In this document: piece after piece, positions 34,286 through 44,000 of the stretch
Numbering within the stretch: the first letter of the stretch is position 1
How the letters are laid out: every line of letters starts with the position of its first letter
DNA from: JAGTVG01 sp965365275
GTDB taxonomy: Bacteria > Bacteroidota > Bacteroidia > Cytophagales > Cyclobacteriaceae
Length of the DNA stretch: 64,000 nt
Direction: 5' to 3'
Assembly (NCBI GenBank): GCA_965365275.1
Contig: CBDUBA010000011.1
Location: forward strand, 3,390-67,389
The notes under the pieces: generated by a model
Seen by the model: the letters and a program-made list of their open reading frames with translations, nothing else
What the model was told of the DNA's origin: nothing
Databases searched by the model: none
Translations under genes and position numbers: made by a program

Positions 34286-35035
34286 ATGGAAGTAACAGCT
34301 TCTATCGAAAAAGAAAGCAAAACAAATGTATGGGGAGGAGGAACTTCTCCTTTTAAGGCCAGTTATGGAAAGATCATGATGTGGTTCTTCCTGTTGTCGG
34401 ATGCTTTTACCTTTTCAGGCCTATTGATTACCTACGGTTTTCTGCGTTACAGTTACCCCGCATTTTCCGGACCAGTTAGCGCTTTCAAGCCCTCGGTTGA
34501 TTATTGGCCCATACCGGAAAAAATATTCGATGCCGTCCCGTTTCTGCATGGCGTTCATCTTCCATTGCTTTTTGTTGGGATAATGACCTTTATACTTATT
34601 CTAAGTAGTGTTACGATGGTACTGGCAGTAGAAGCAGGTCAGAGAATGGACAGAAAAGATGTCACCAAATGGATGTTATGGACCATTGTTGGTGGACTGG
34701 CTTTCCTTGGTTGCCAGGCATGGGAATGGTCGCATTTTATTACAGGTACAGAAGAAGGTATGGCACTTTCAAATGGCGTGATCATTCATGGTGCCAATCT
34801 GCAGGTCAATGAATATGGACCTCCATTGTTTGCCAGCTTGTTTTTCTTTATCACCGGGTTTCATGGAACACACGTAGCCAGTGGTGTTTTCTTAAATGTT
34901 ATTATCTTTTATAATGTGGTGGTAGGGACATACGATAAGCGGGGACATTATGAAATGGTTGAAAAAGTAGGATTGTACTGGCACTTTGTTGACCTTGTCT
35001 GGGTATTCGTTTTCACTTTCTTCTATTTGATCTAA
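34286..35035 (+). CDS. coxC: Cytochrome oxidase subunit III (second copy)
   Basis: A 249-residue subunit III-family membrane protein, longer than the copy before it. The N-terminal segment SPFKASYGKIMMWFFLLSDAFTF leads into the first helix. FHGTHVASGVFLNVIIF is the family's conserved His segment, and the C-terminus ends KVGLYWHFVDLVWVFVFTFF. It stabilises subunit I and assists proton uptake. It follows the first copy after 15 bp and precedes the subunit IV gene by 15 bp. The larger size and complete C-terminal motif make it the better candidate for the structural subunit. Confidence 0.93.
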   Translation: MEVTASIEKESKTNVWGGGTSPFKASYGKIMMWFFLLSDAFTFSGLLITYGFLRYSYPAFSGPVSAFKPSVDYWPIPEKIFDAVPFLHGVHLPLLFVGIMTFILILSSVTMVLAVEAGQRMDRKDVTKWMLWTIVGGLAFLGCQAWEWSHFITGTEEGMALSNGVIIHGANLQVNEYGPPLFASLFFFITGFHGTHVASGVFLNVIIFYNVVVGTYDKRGHYEMVEKVGLYWHFVDLVWVFVFTFFYLI

Positions 35036-35050
35036 AAAAAGTATAAAAAT

Positions 35051-35371
35051 ATGGAACAAGTTGTAGCTGTTGATGTAAAGCCTGTTGATAAGAAAAAGGT
35101 AAAAAAACTATGGAAAATAGCCCTGATACTTGGGATCGTTACCCTTATTGAATTTATAATGGCCTTTACATTACCCCGGGGTTATCTGTTATATGCCGGA
35201 TTTATCGGATTGACCATAGTTAAAGCATTTTATATTGTTTCTGAATTTATGCATTTAAAGCATGAAGCGAAAGCGCTGATCTGGTCGATCCTCTTGCCCA
35301 CAATATTTGTCATCTGGCTTATCATTGCCCTGCTTGCTGAGGGCGGTTCTATATTGAATGCCCTGTACTAA
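35051..35371 (+). CDS. Cytochrome oxidase subunit IV family protein
   Basis: A small 106-residue membrane protein with three hydrophobic helices (about 20-40, 45-62 and 78-98) and a cytoplasmic Lys-rich N-terminus. The segment FYIVSEFMHLKHEAKALIWS between helices 2 and 3 is typical of bacterial subunit IV (COX4_pro type) proteins. Its role is structural in the oxidase. It follows subunit III after 15 bp. Confidence 0.92.
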   Translation: MEQVVAVDVKPVDKKKVKKLWKIALILGIVTLIEFIMAFTLPRGYLLYAGFIGLTIVKAFYIVSEFMHLKHEAKALIWSILLPTIFVIWLIIALLAEGGSILNALY

Positions 35372-35415
35372 GTCTTTAATTTTAAAGAAAAGGTTCTTAG
35401 TTGAATTTTGAATTC

Positions 35416-36027
35416 ATGAGAAAAGGACTCAAAATATTAATTTTAATGGCTATCCTGCTACTTCCTGCCGGAATTTATACATTCCTAAAGATTTTCGGGC
35501 ACAATGAATTTGATCTGCCAATATATTCGGAAATTAAAGGGAATGGTGAGCATGACTTAAACATTTTCAGGTTCGATGGATTTTATGATATAGAAGGACA
35601 GAAGGTAGACCTCAATAGTTTTGATGAAAAGATAATCGTTATGGAGTTTGTATCTTCTGTTAAAGAGCAAAATGAACAGGACCATCAAATCAGAAGGATC
35701 TCTGATATATTCCGGGATGAAGAATCGGTCAGGATATTTCGTGTCTTTGTGAATGGTGATTTTACAGGAGCAAATTCAATGAAATTTATTGATCAATCCG
35801 AAAGGAATATTTCAATTCTATTTACTGATCATAATGAAATGAATCAGATGATGCAATCCATTATGCCCTCTGGTGATAGTTCCGGATCAACCATCGGATA
35901 CAATAAAATGATTCTCCTGGATCATGAACATAGAATCCGTGGATCTTATTTAATTAATGACTTTGAAGAAATTGACAGGTTAATATTGGAAGTTAAAATA
36001 CTGTTGAAAAAGGATCAACATGCCTAA
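35416..36027 (+). CDS. SCO-like membrane-anchored protein lacking cysteines
   Basis: A 203-residue protein at the operon position where Bacteroidota usually carry a SCO/SenC copper chaperone for CuA assembly. One N-terminal helix (about 5-24) anchors a thioredoxin-like domain. IVMEFVSSVKEQ stands where SCO has its CxxxC copper site, and FVNGDFTG with KMILLDHEHRIRGSYL later resemble the strands after it. The protein contains no cysteine at all, so Cys-based copper binding or redox chemistry is impossible. I use the ATG at 35416; a TTG at 35401 is in frame. It overlaps the DUF420 gene by 8 bp. The SCO relation is inferred from order and a faint pattern. Confidence 0.75.
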   Translation: MRKGLKILILMAILLLPAGIYTFLKIFGHNEFDLPIYSEIKGNGEHDLNIFRFDGFYDIEGQKVDLNSFDEKIIVMEFVSSVKEQNEQDHQIRRISDIFRDEESVRIFRVFVNGDFTGANSMKFIDQSERNISILFTDHNEMNQMMQSIMPSGDSSGSTIGYNKMILLDHEHRIRGSYLINDFEEIDRLILEVKILLKKDQHA

Positions 36028-36580
36028 GAAAATTCAAAATATAATTCTCTTCCTTTCCATTATCATCCCACTCATCGTGGCACTTCTTTTATTTACTCCT
36101 GGTAAATTGTCAGTTTCCGGAAACTGGAATATGTATCTCCCGCACATTAATGGAAGTATTAATACAATTACGTCATTTGTCCTGCTTTTAGGCTTTGTAA
36201 TGATAAAAAGAAATAACAGGGACATGCATAAAAAGGCAATGATCACAGCCTTTTTTCTGGGGATCCTGTTTCTTATTTCCTACATCCTTTATCATTCCAC
36301 TACTTCATCAACAATATTTGGCGATGTCAACCGTGACGGAATACTGGATGAAGCTGAGACGGTTCTGGTAGGCAGCCTTAGGTCAGTCTATTTGCTAATT
36401 CTTTTGTCTCATATACTTCTGGCCATAATTGTAGTACCACTTGTCTTGTTTGCTTTTTATTTTGCACTGTCAGATAAGTTTGACAAACACAAAAAGATTG
36501 TGCGGTACACCTTACCTATCTGGTTATATGTATCTGTGTCGGGGGTTGTCGTGTATCTACTTATCAGACCTTATTATTAA
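36020..36580 (+). CDS. DUF420 family membrane protein with EF-hand-like loop
   Basis: A 186-residue membrane protein with five hydrophobic helices, of the DUF420 family found with cytochrome oxidase genes and thought to help assembly. The family's YHSTT motif ends helix 3, and the C-terminus TLPIWLYVSVSGVVVYLLI is typical. Between helices 3 and 4 is DVNRDGILDEAE, a complete DxNxDGxxDxxE calcium-binding loop, in a segment of about 15 residues that I recall as shorter in many relatives. It overlaps the previous gene by 8 bp. Confidence 0.9.
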   Translation: MPKKIQNIILFLSIIIPLIVALLLFTPGKLSVSGNWNMYLPHINGSINTITSFVLLLGFVMIKRNNRDMHKKAMITAFFLGILFLISYILYHSTTSSTIFGDVNRDGILDEAETVLVGSLRSVYLLILLSHILLAIIVVPLVLFAFYFALSDKFDKHKKIVRYTLPIWLYVSVSGVVVYLLIRPYY

Positions 36581-36584
36581 GATC

Positions 36585-36869
36585 ATGATCAGAAAATTAA
36601 TCTATAGTATAGTCTTATTTACAGCGATGTTTCTGTTCCACGTAAATGCTAATGCGCAGTGTTCCATGTGCCGGGCTTCTATGGAGAACAGCATTAGTGG
36701 CGATAGTGATCAATTCTCGGCCGGTCTGAATTTTGGAATATTATATTTATTTATCGCACCCTATTTATTATTTGGCATAATAGCCTATTTTTGGTACAGA
36801 GCAAGTAATAAAAATGCCCAAAAAATCAAAATTCGGATCCATCCTTCAGGAAAAATGCCCCAGGTGTAG
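36585..36869 (+). CDS. Small CxxC membrane protein of the oxidase operon
   Basis: A 94-residue protein starting at the ATG at 36585, 4 bp after the DUF420 stop; the frame is open further upstream but only as overlap. It has a signal peptide (MIRKLIYSIVLFTAMFLF, ending near NANA). Then comes QCSMCRASMEN with a CxxC motif at the very start of the mature part, and one hydrophobic helix LNFGILYLFIAPYLLFGIIA. Proteins of this form, with CSMC followed by one helix, recur in Bacteroidota oxidase operons. A metal-binding or redox role during assembly is plausible but not established. The last 56 bases overlap the DUF983 gene in another frame. Confidence 0.8.
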   Translation: MIRKLIYSIVLFTAMFLFHVNANAQCSMCRASMENSISGDSDQFSAGLNFGILYLFIAPYLLFGIIAYFWYRASNKNAQKIKIRIHPSGKMPQV

Positions 36870-37212
36870 GGAAGGGCAGATGTTTGTTTCAACAAAATAT
36901 GATCTCAGGAATTTCGATAAAATGCATAAGCAATGCACTCAATGTGGCCTGAATTTTGAGCTGGAGCCTGGTTTTTACACCGGGGCAATGTACGTTAGCT
37001 ATGCGTTTTCTGTTGCAATTTTCGTTATTGTTGGATTTTCTATATTTATACTACTGAACGATCCGGAAATTTATATATATGTATTGACCATTCTCTTCAC
37101 ATTAATAGTATTGTTCCCAATTCTATTCCGGTATTCCAGGGTTTTATACCTTCATTTGTTTGGCGGAGTGGATTATAATCCAGATAAAATAAATTCTCAA
37201 ACTAAGCATTGA
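36814..37212 (+). CDS. DUF983 zinc-ribbon membrane protein
   Basis: A 132-residue DUF983 protein. A zinc-ribbon-like pair of motifs, CPRC (about residue 15) and CTQCGL (about 41), precedes the conserved ELEPGFYTGAMYVSYAF. Two transmembrane helices follow, with a short tail. DUF983 proteins are often found with cytochrome oxidase genes; the function is unknown. The start is fixed by the short distance to the first CxxC. It overlaps the preceding gene by 56 bp, which is long for a bacterial overlap. No clear terminator follows it. Confidence 0.9.
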   Translation: MPKKSKFGSILQEKCPRCREGQMFVSTKYDLRNFDKMHKQCTQCGLNFELEPGFYTGAMYVSYAFSVAIFVIVGFSIFILLNDPEIYIYVLTILFTLIVLFPILFRYSRVLYLHLFGGVDYNPDKINSQTKH

Positions 37213-37329
37213 GGTATTGTTAATAATTATTTCTATTTCCCTCCAGGCCTTTAAAATCTTCAAATCTCCGGCAGTATTTCGCAAAATAGATTATATTTTT
37301 TACCTTAGATCAACAAGATAAAGGGGTAA

Positions 37330-40300
37330 TTGAAAAGGATTTTTGAGCAGTACAGCAAGAGATCACTCTGGATTGCTATCACTTGCATAGCAATTGGGTT
37401 GGTTCTTCATTGGGTAGATTTTTTTAAAGTTAGCAAGGAAAGCTACTTCTCCCGATTGATCAATCAGAAACTGAACAGGATATATGAGGAAGTGATCCAT
37501 GAACAGGATGAATTGTCAAGCAGGTTCTCAAAAACTGATGACATTTCTTTCCATACGCTAAACAATGTTGTTAATTATCCGACCTATATTTTTGAGGGTC
37601 CTAACCTTGTATACTGGTCTGATAATAAATTCGTTCCCAGGGATACCCTTATTGAGCCAGGTGCCGCAGTGAGCTATATTGATACCGGCAGTAAAAAGTT
37701 TTTATGCGTACAGGATACTTTTAGTGATCAGACCCATCATGTTCTATCCCTTATCCCTTTATATGTGGATTATAACATAAACAATGATTTCCTGTTAAGC
37801 GGTTTCAACCCGGATATTTTCATAAACTCAGAGGTCAGAATATCTGGTGATAGTATCTATGAGCCAATAACTTTGTCTGATGGTACATTTTTGTTCTCCA
37901 TTGAATTTCTTCCAGGATATTTAAGTGGTCATTACTGGATGTCCTTTATGGCCTTCAGTTTCATCAGCCTTGGTTTGTTAAACCTGTTGCTTTTCCTGAA
38001 TTATGCAGCCATTGGAATTGTCAAAAGAAAAGGACTTTTCCGGGGCATTGGATTTTTAATCCTTTCTCTGGTATCCCTCCGGGTATTGATTCTCTACTTT
38101 CAATTTCCTATAGATTTTAATTACCTGCCATTATTCGACTCAAAATTCTATGCATCCTCATTGCTAAATCCTTCTCTTGGGGATATGTTCATCAACCTGC
38201 TATTGGTAATAAATATTTCCTTGTTTCTGTGGGTATATATTCCAAACCGGGATATAGTACAGATGTTGCAAAAAGAGGGATTAACCAGAAACATCTTAAT
38301 AGTAGCCTCCGTATTGCTTCAGTTATTCATTCTATATTTTATTTACAAGATTATTGAATCTTTAAGCACGCACTCTCGTTGGACCATGGATGTGACAACA
38401 GGTTTCAATTTTTCCATGTTCAGGTGGTTCAGCTATGTTTTGTTTGTGATGGGTATTGTGATTGTCCTTTTGGTCACCTATTTCAGTCAGAAGATCATTT
38501 TCAGGTATACCCGCAAGGACCTGATGAAACTGACAGTATATATTATTATTGGCAGTGCACTCTTTATTTTATCTGTCGTTTTTATAGATGCATATGTGGT
38601 CGTAGTATGTTCGATTGGAATAGGTTTCTTATATATCTCTTATTTCCTTGACATAAAAACAATTTTTGTTGAGCTGCAATATAAAACCTTCGTGTATATC
38701 CTGTTCATTTTTATTGTATCAGGACTTTTGGGAGCCATTGCGATTAATAAAGTAAGATTAACCAAGGAAAAAATCAACAGGGACAGGTTTGCAGAACAGC
38801 TTATGCAGGAAAACGACCCGATGACAGAATTTTTCCTTCAGGAAGCCTCGGAAAAAATACAGAATGATGTTTTCTTAAAACAAAGATTATCGAGTCCTTT
38901 TGGTTCAAAGGAGATCATAGAAGAAAAGATCCGAAGGGTACACCTGAATAATTACCTCGATAAGTTTGAGATAAGGATATTAATGTTCAATAGCAGGGGA
39001 GAACCAATCGCCTCTAACAATGGTAATTCATATTTTCATATTTATCAGAATTTCGCCATTGACAGATACCAGACTGATTACGAGAATATTTATTTTTATA
39101 ATTATGAAACACCGGTGGTCCGAAAGATCTATCTTGATTTTATCCCACTCAGCCTGTATAATTCAACCATAGGATACATTATACTTGATTTGCGATTGAA
39201 GAGCATTATCCCCTACAGGGTATATCCCAGGCTTTTACTTGATGACATCCTTTCTCTTAATTATTTTGATGATCAATATGATTATGCTTTATTTCGGGAT
39301 GCGAGGTTGCTGAATACTTCAGGAAACTATAATTATGAAAGTAATTTTAACCGTAAACATCTTGACGGCCAAAAATTATTCAGTGGAGGTTTGAGTGAAG
39401 GTAATTATCGTCATTATGGATTCCGGACCAATAATAATAAAACCTATGTCATTTCATCACCAGAATATCCCTGGAGCTATTTCTTCGCGAATTTTTCCTT
39501 TCTCTTTATCATTTTATCTTTCCTCCTGTTGGTTGGATTGATTGGATATGTTGTATATTTTAACATTAAGGGACGTGCCCTGAATTATATTGCCAGGATC
39601 CAGTTGTTCCTAAATCTTGCCTTTTTCATTCCGCTGTTCGTTATCAGTATAACGACACTTACCCGTTCCACGAGTGATTATAAGGCAGAAACCAACAGGG
39701 GATACCTGGATGCAGTGGAAACCACCGGGAATAATTTAACAAGTTACCTTGAAAGGTTCAATGAAGATCTCCTCAACAAGGAAGAGTTGGAAAGTAGCAT
39801 AAATGAACTTGCAGATTTTTCTGAATTAGATATGGATATATTCAATATCAGACAAAACGAGGGAAGGCTTCTTGTAGCAACGCAACCGCTGGTATACGAT
39901 AAGGGTATCCTGGCACGCGTAATTAATCCGATAGCATTTGCTGAGATCAAAGAAATGGGTGTTAAAAGCCTTGTACTTGAGGAATCTTTTGGTAAACTGG
40001 GTTATAAAATTGCATATGTTGGCATAAAGTCTCCGAATGATGGTAGTCTCATAGGTATATTAAGTATTCCTTTTTTCGGGTCCCAGGAAATAATCAACAG
40101 AAATTTAACTGGATTGATTGTAAATATTCTGGGAATCTTTACAATTATCTTTATAGGATTCATAATTCTCTCATTTATTGTTTCCAATTACCTGACTTTT
40201 CCACTCAGGTTTGTCACCGAGAGGCTAAGAAGGACTACCTTGACAGGGATTAATGAACCTCTCCAATATAATTCGACGGATGAGATCGGCCGGATGGTTT

Positions 40301-41034
40301 CTGAATATAATAAGATGCTTCTTAAACTTGAGGAAAGCAAAAAAGCACTCGCACAAACAGAAAAAGAAGCGGCCTGGCGGGAAATGGCCAAACAGGTTGC
40401 CCATGAAATTAAGAATCCTCTTACACCCATGAAGTTGACCCTTCAACATTTGAATATGCGTTTGTCAGACCTTCCGGAATCAGAGCGGTCTAAATTTGGG
40501 AAGTCTATAAATTCTCTCCTTCATAATATTGATACCTTAAGTGATATTGCTACATCCTTCTCAGATTACGCCCATATGCCTATACCTGAAGAAGAAAGAT
40601 TTGATATTGTTAAATTGCTGAAGAAATCTATCAATATATACATAAACAATAGGGAAATTGAATTCCACACCGAAATTCCTGACGAGGATATTCATGTGGT
40701 TGGAGATCCGAATTGGATTGGCCGGTCGGTCTCAAACCTTATCATCAATGGGATACAGGCTGTGGATAAGGGGACCAAGCCTGTTATACATTTATCCCTA
40801 AAGGAAAGTTCTCCGAACAGAGTATTGATAACAGTGAAAGATAATGGAAAAGGAATTCCCGAAGAAATCAGGGAAAAAGTTTTTATGCCTAATTTCAGCA
40901 CAAAGTATAGTGGATCGGGAATTGGTCTGGCCATTACAAAAAGAGCCGTCGAACATGCCGGGGGTAAATTATGGTTTGATACAGAAATTGGAATTGGAAC
41001 TTCATTTTATATTGAATTACCTGTGATGTCTTGA
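37330..41034 (+). CDS. Very large multi-spanning sensor histidine kinase, NtrY-like
   Basis: A 1234-residue sensor kinase, far longer than usual. One helix near 12-28 and an extracytoplasmic region of about 170 residues are followed by some seven helices (about 205-460), a second extracytoplasmic region (about 475-715), a helix near 720, one near 760, a third extracytoplasmic region and a last helix near 940. A HAMP region comes next, then the kinase core: H-box VAHEIKNPLTPMKL (His at about 1025), N-box NLIINGIQAV, G1 KDNGKGIP, F-box FMPNFSTKYSG and G2 GSGIGLAIT. The start is TTG at 37330, preceded by AAGGGG; no early ATG exists. No response regulator is adjacent. It overlaps the next gene by four bases. 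Confidence 0.93.
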   Translation: MKRIFEQYSKRSLWIAITCIAIGLVLHWVDFFKVSKESYFSRLINQKLNRIYEEVIHEQDELSSRFSKTDDISFHTLNNVVNYPTYIFEGPNLVYWSDNKFVPRDTLIEPGAAVSYIDTGSKKFLCVQDTFSDQTHHVLSLIPLYVDYNINNDFLLSGFNPDIFINSEVRISGDSIYEPITLSDGTFLFSIEFLPGYLSGHYWMSFMAFSFISLGLLNLLLFLNYAAIGIVKRKGLFRGIGFLILSLVSLRVLILYFQFPIDFNYLPLFDSKFYASSLLNPSLGDMFINLLLVINISLFLWVYIPNRDIVQMLQKEGLTRNILIVASVLLQLFILYFIYKIIESLSTHSRWTMDVTTGFNFSMFRWFSYVLFVMGIVIVLLVTYFSQKIIFRYTRKDLMKLTVYIIIGSALFILSVVFIDAYVVVVCSIGIGFLYISYFLDIKTIFVELQYKTFVYILFIFIVSGLLGAIAINKVRLTKEKINRDRFAEQLMQENDPMTEFFLQEASEKIQNDVFLKQRLSSPFGSKEIIEEKIRRVHLNNYLDKFEIRILMFNSRGEPIASNNGNSYFHIYQNFAIDRYQTDYENIYFYNYETPVVRKIYLDFIPLSLYNSTIGYIILDLRLKSIIPYRVYPRLLLDDILSLNYFDDQYDYALFRDARLLNTSGNYNYESNFNRKHLDGQKLFSGGLSEGNYRHYGFRTNNNKTYVISSPEYPWSYFFANFSFLFIILSFLLLVGLIGYVVYFNIKGRALNYIARIQLFLNLAFFIPLFVISITTLTRSTSDYKAETNRGYLDAVETTGNNLTSYLERFNEDLLNKEELESSINELADFSELDMDIFNIRQNEGRLLVATQPLVYDKGILARVINPIAFAEIKEMGVKSLVLEESFGKLGYKIAYVGIKSPNDGSLIGILSIPFFGSQEIINRNLTGLIVNILGIFTIIFIGFIILSFIVSNYLTFPLRFVTERLRRTTLTGINEPLQYNSTDEIGRMVSEYNKMLLKLEESKKALAQTEKEAAWREMAKQVAHEIKNPLTPMKLTLQHLNMRLSDLPESERSKFGKSINSLLHNIDTLSDIATSFSDYAHMPIPEEERFDIVKLLKKSINIYINNREIEFHTEIPDEDIHVVGDPNWIGRSVSNLIINGIQAVDKGTKPVIHLSLKESSPNRVLITVKDNGKGIPEEIREKVFMPNFSTKYSGSGIGLAITKRAVEHAGGKLWFDTEIGIGTSFYIELPVMS

Positions 41035-44000
41035 AAGTGTTTAGAGGTTTATTAGGTTTATTGATCATCATCGTTTCGTTCAAAGCTGTGGCCCAGAAAA
41101 GTAATGAAAAACAAAAGTGGGTATCTGGTTTTGATAGGCCTATTATTCTCGATTCTTTAAGCATTGTTCCCGGATCCATTCAGCTTGTTGATTCAATACT
41201 AAAAGCAGATATTCATTATAGTCTTGCAACTGGTAAAGTTAAGATCAAACCGCATCAGCCGCTTGATTCGATATTATTGCGATATAAGGTTTATCCGTAT
41301 GCGATGCACAGTAAGGTGTATCATAAGAGTATGGAAATTTACGACAGCACAGCTATGTTTCAATCTTCATCTAAGCCGAGAATTTCGATATTGAATGAGC
41401 GAAGAGAGGAATTGTTTAGCACACCAAATCTAAACAAATCAGGAGTTATCAGCCGCGGTATAACATTTGGGAACCGGCAGGATATCTTTGTGAATTCCGT
41501 ATTAAACCTTCAAATGGATGGCAAGTTGAGTGAAAAACTGAATATAAGGGCATCCATAACTGACCAGAATATCCCTTACCAACCAGAAGGAAATACAAAA
41601 CTGGTTCAGGATTTTGATAATGTGTTTTTCCAGATCTATAACGAAAATTTCTCCCTCGCGGGCGGGGATATCGTGTTGATAAATCCCTCATCCTATTTTC
41701 TCAAATATCATAGAAATGTCCAGGGGGCTGAGGTGAGCGGAAAGTATGCCATCAATGATCAGGTCCGATCGGAGAGCAAACTCTCTGTTTCGGTGTCAAA
41801 AGGGAAGTTTTCATCCTATCAATTGAATGTACTGGATGGCATTATGGGGCCATACAAGATATATGGTCCGGACAATGAGAATTTCATAATCATATTAGCT
41901 AATTCAGAACGGGTTTATCTCGATGGGAGAATTTTGGAGCGGGGATTTAATAACGACTATGTTATTGATTATAATACAGCTGAGATTACATTTACCAGTA
42001 GAATCATGATTACCAGGTATTCGAGGGTCCAAATCGATTTTGAGTATACCAATCAGGCATATAGCAGAACAGTCGTTACAGCTTCCCATCATCAGAATAT
42101 AAAGGACCTGGAGGTTTCCGTTAATTATTTTCAGGAAAAGGATAATCCAAATCAACCCATGACCTTTGAATTGAGTGATCTCGACAAGGGGATATTGAGC
42201 AGTGTGGATCCGGAGCAGGGGAATGCCACGATTCCAGGTTGGGATTCGATCGGGTATTCTGAAGATCGGGTTTTATATAAAAAAATAGACACAATGGATG
42301 TTTCCGGAAATGTGGCCACCATATTTCAACAGTCTGATAATCAAGACAGTGCCTTTTACTATGTAGTATTTACCGAAGTTACCATGGGAAAAGGCGATTA
42401 TGTAAGAAGTTCAAGTGGCCTGAATGGGAAAATATATGAATGGGTTTCACCAATTGATGGTATGTCGCAGGGAAATTTTATACCCATGCGTGTCGTTCCA
42501 CTGCCAAAAAAGAAACAAATGATCAGTGTGAATACAGCCTATAACCTCGGCAGGAACAATAAATTCTTTACAGAGTTGGCTATTTCCAATCATAATGACA
42601 ATTTATACAATAAATCATCCGATGGTTTGAAGGGGATAGCGATAAAAAGTGGATTTATTACCCAGGAAAAGAAGATTGGTTTTCTGCCAGGATATTTCTT
42701 TACTGGTCAGATTGATTACGAATTTAATAATAAAGATTTCAGGGCTGTGGACCGGTTCAGGCCGGTCGAGTTTAACCGGGATTGGAGTTATAACAAAGCC
42801 CGTGATGAAGGACTTTCAAATGATAATATCTTTAATGTAAAAGCTGGCATAAAAAAAGACAATGAAAATTTCCTGAGCCTTGGTGTTTCCCGGAGAAATA
42901 AACCCGGGTATGTCAATGGATGGCAGGCCTACAGTGACGGCATGTATGATATGAGCAGGTTTCATATACAGGCTGATTTTTTTATGCTGAATAATGATAA
43001 CGGGTTTGATCATTCCAGGTGGTTGCGTTACCGCATCATGACTTTTCTGAAAACGAAATATCTTTACCCGGGATATGAGTACCGGGTTGACAGAAATGTA
43101 ATTACGAGGTCACAAACAGACTCAGTAATATACTCCGCTGATAATTTCGAGGAACATCTGTTCTTTTTAAGAAACAGTGACACCTTGAAAACAATATTCA
43201 ATGCAAGTTACAGCATCAGGAAAGACAGATGGCCGGAATTTGGAGAAATGGTTACCCGAAATATTGCTCGAACCGCGAACCTTATGGTGGGAACAGGCAG
43301 GGGTAAAATGGGAAAGCTTGATGTTAATGTAACGTATCGGGAATTAGCTTATCTGGGGAATAATTCAACACCGGATATAAAATCATTGCTGGGAAGATTA
43401 GATTGGTCTGCTGATTTTCTGAAAAAGCATATTCGTTCAGAGATCATGTATGCTATAGGAAATGGAAGGGAACTAAAAAGGGAATATGTATTTATACCTG
43501 TCCCATTGGGGGAAGGTACACATACCTGGCGGGATGATAATCAGGACGGGAAACAAGATCTGGATGAATTTTATCTGGCCATAAATAATGATGAGCGTAA
43601 TTATATAAAATTATTTACACCAACAGATGAATATGTCCTGGCATATGACAATAACCTGAATTACAGGCTGACACTGGAAATGCCAAGAAAATGGAAAAAC
43701 AGTAATGGCATTAAAAAATTTCTCGGTCGATTTTCAAATAATCTGAATGTTAGCCTGAAACAGAAAACAGCGGATGATAGGTTTGTTGATAATCTTTTAT
43801 TTAATCATGGGGGGAGTTTTGATGATAAACTGATCTCCTACAGGGATAACATAAGGAATAACCTGTATTTCAACCGGGCTGATCCCAGATATGGCTTCGA
43901 ATTACTGTTCTTTCGTTTAAAAAACAGACAACTCTTGTCGAATGGATTTGAAGCCCGGAATACATCCAATCTAAAGGCCATCAGCAGGTTAAGCATTAAC

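Noticed and set aside
33683..35035. Two adjacent subunit III genes as a recent duplication or frameshifted single gene
   Set aside because: The two proteins differ strongly in sequence and length and each is complete; tandem subunit III-like genes are usual in Bacteroidota operons.
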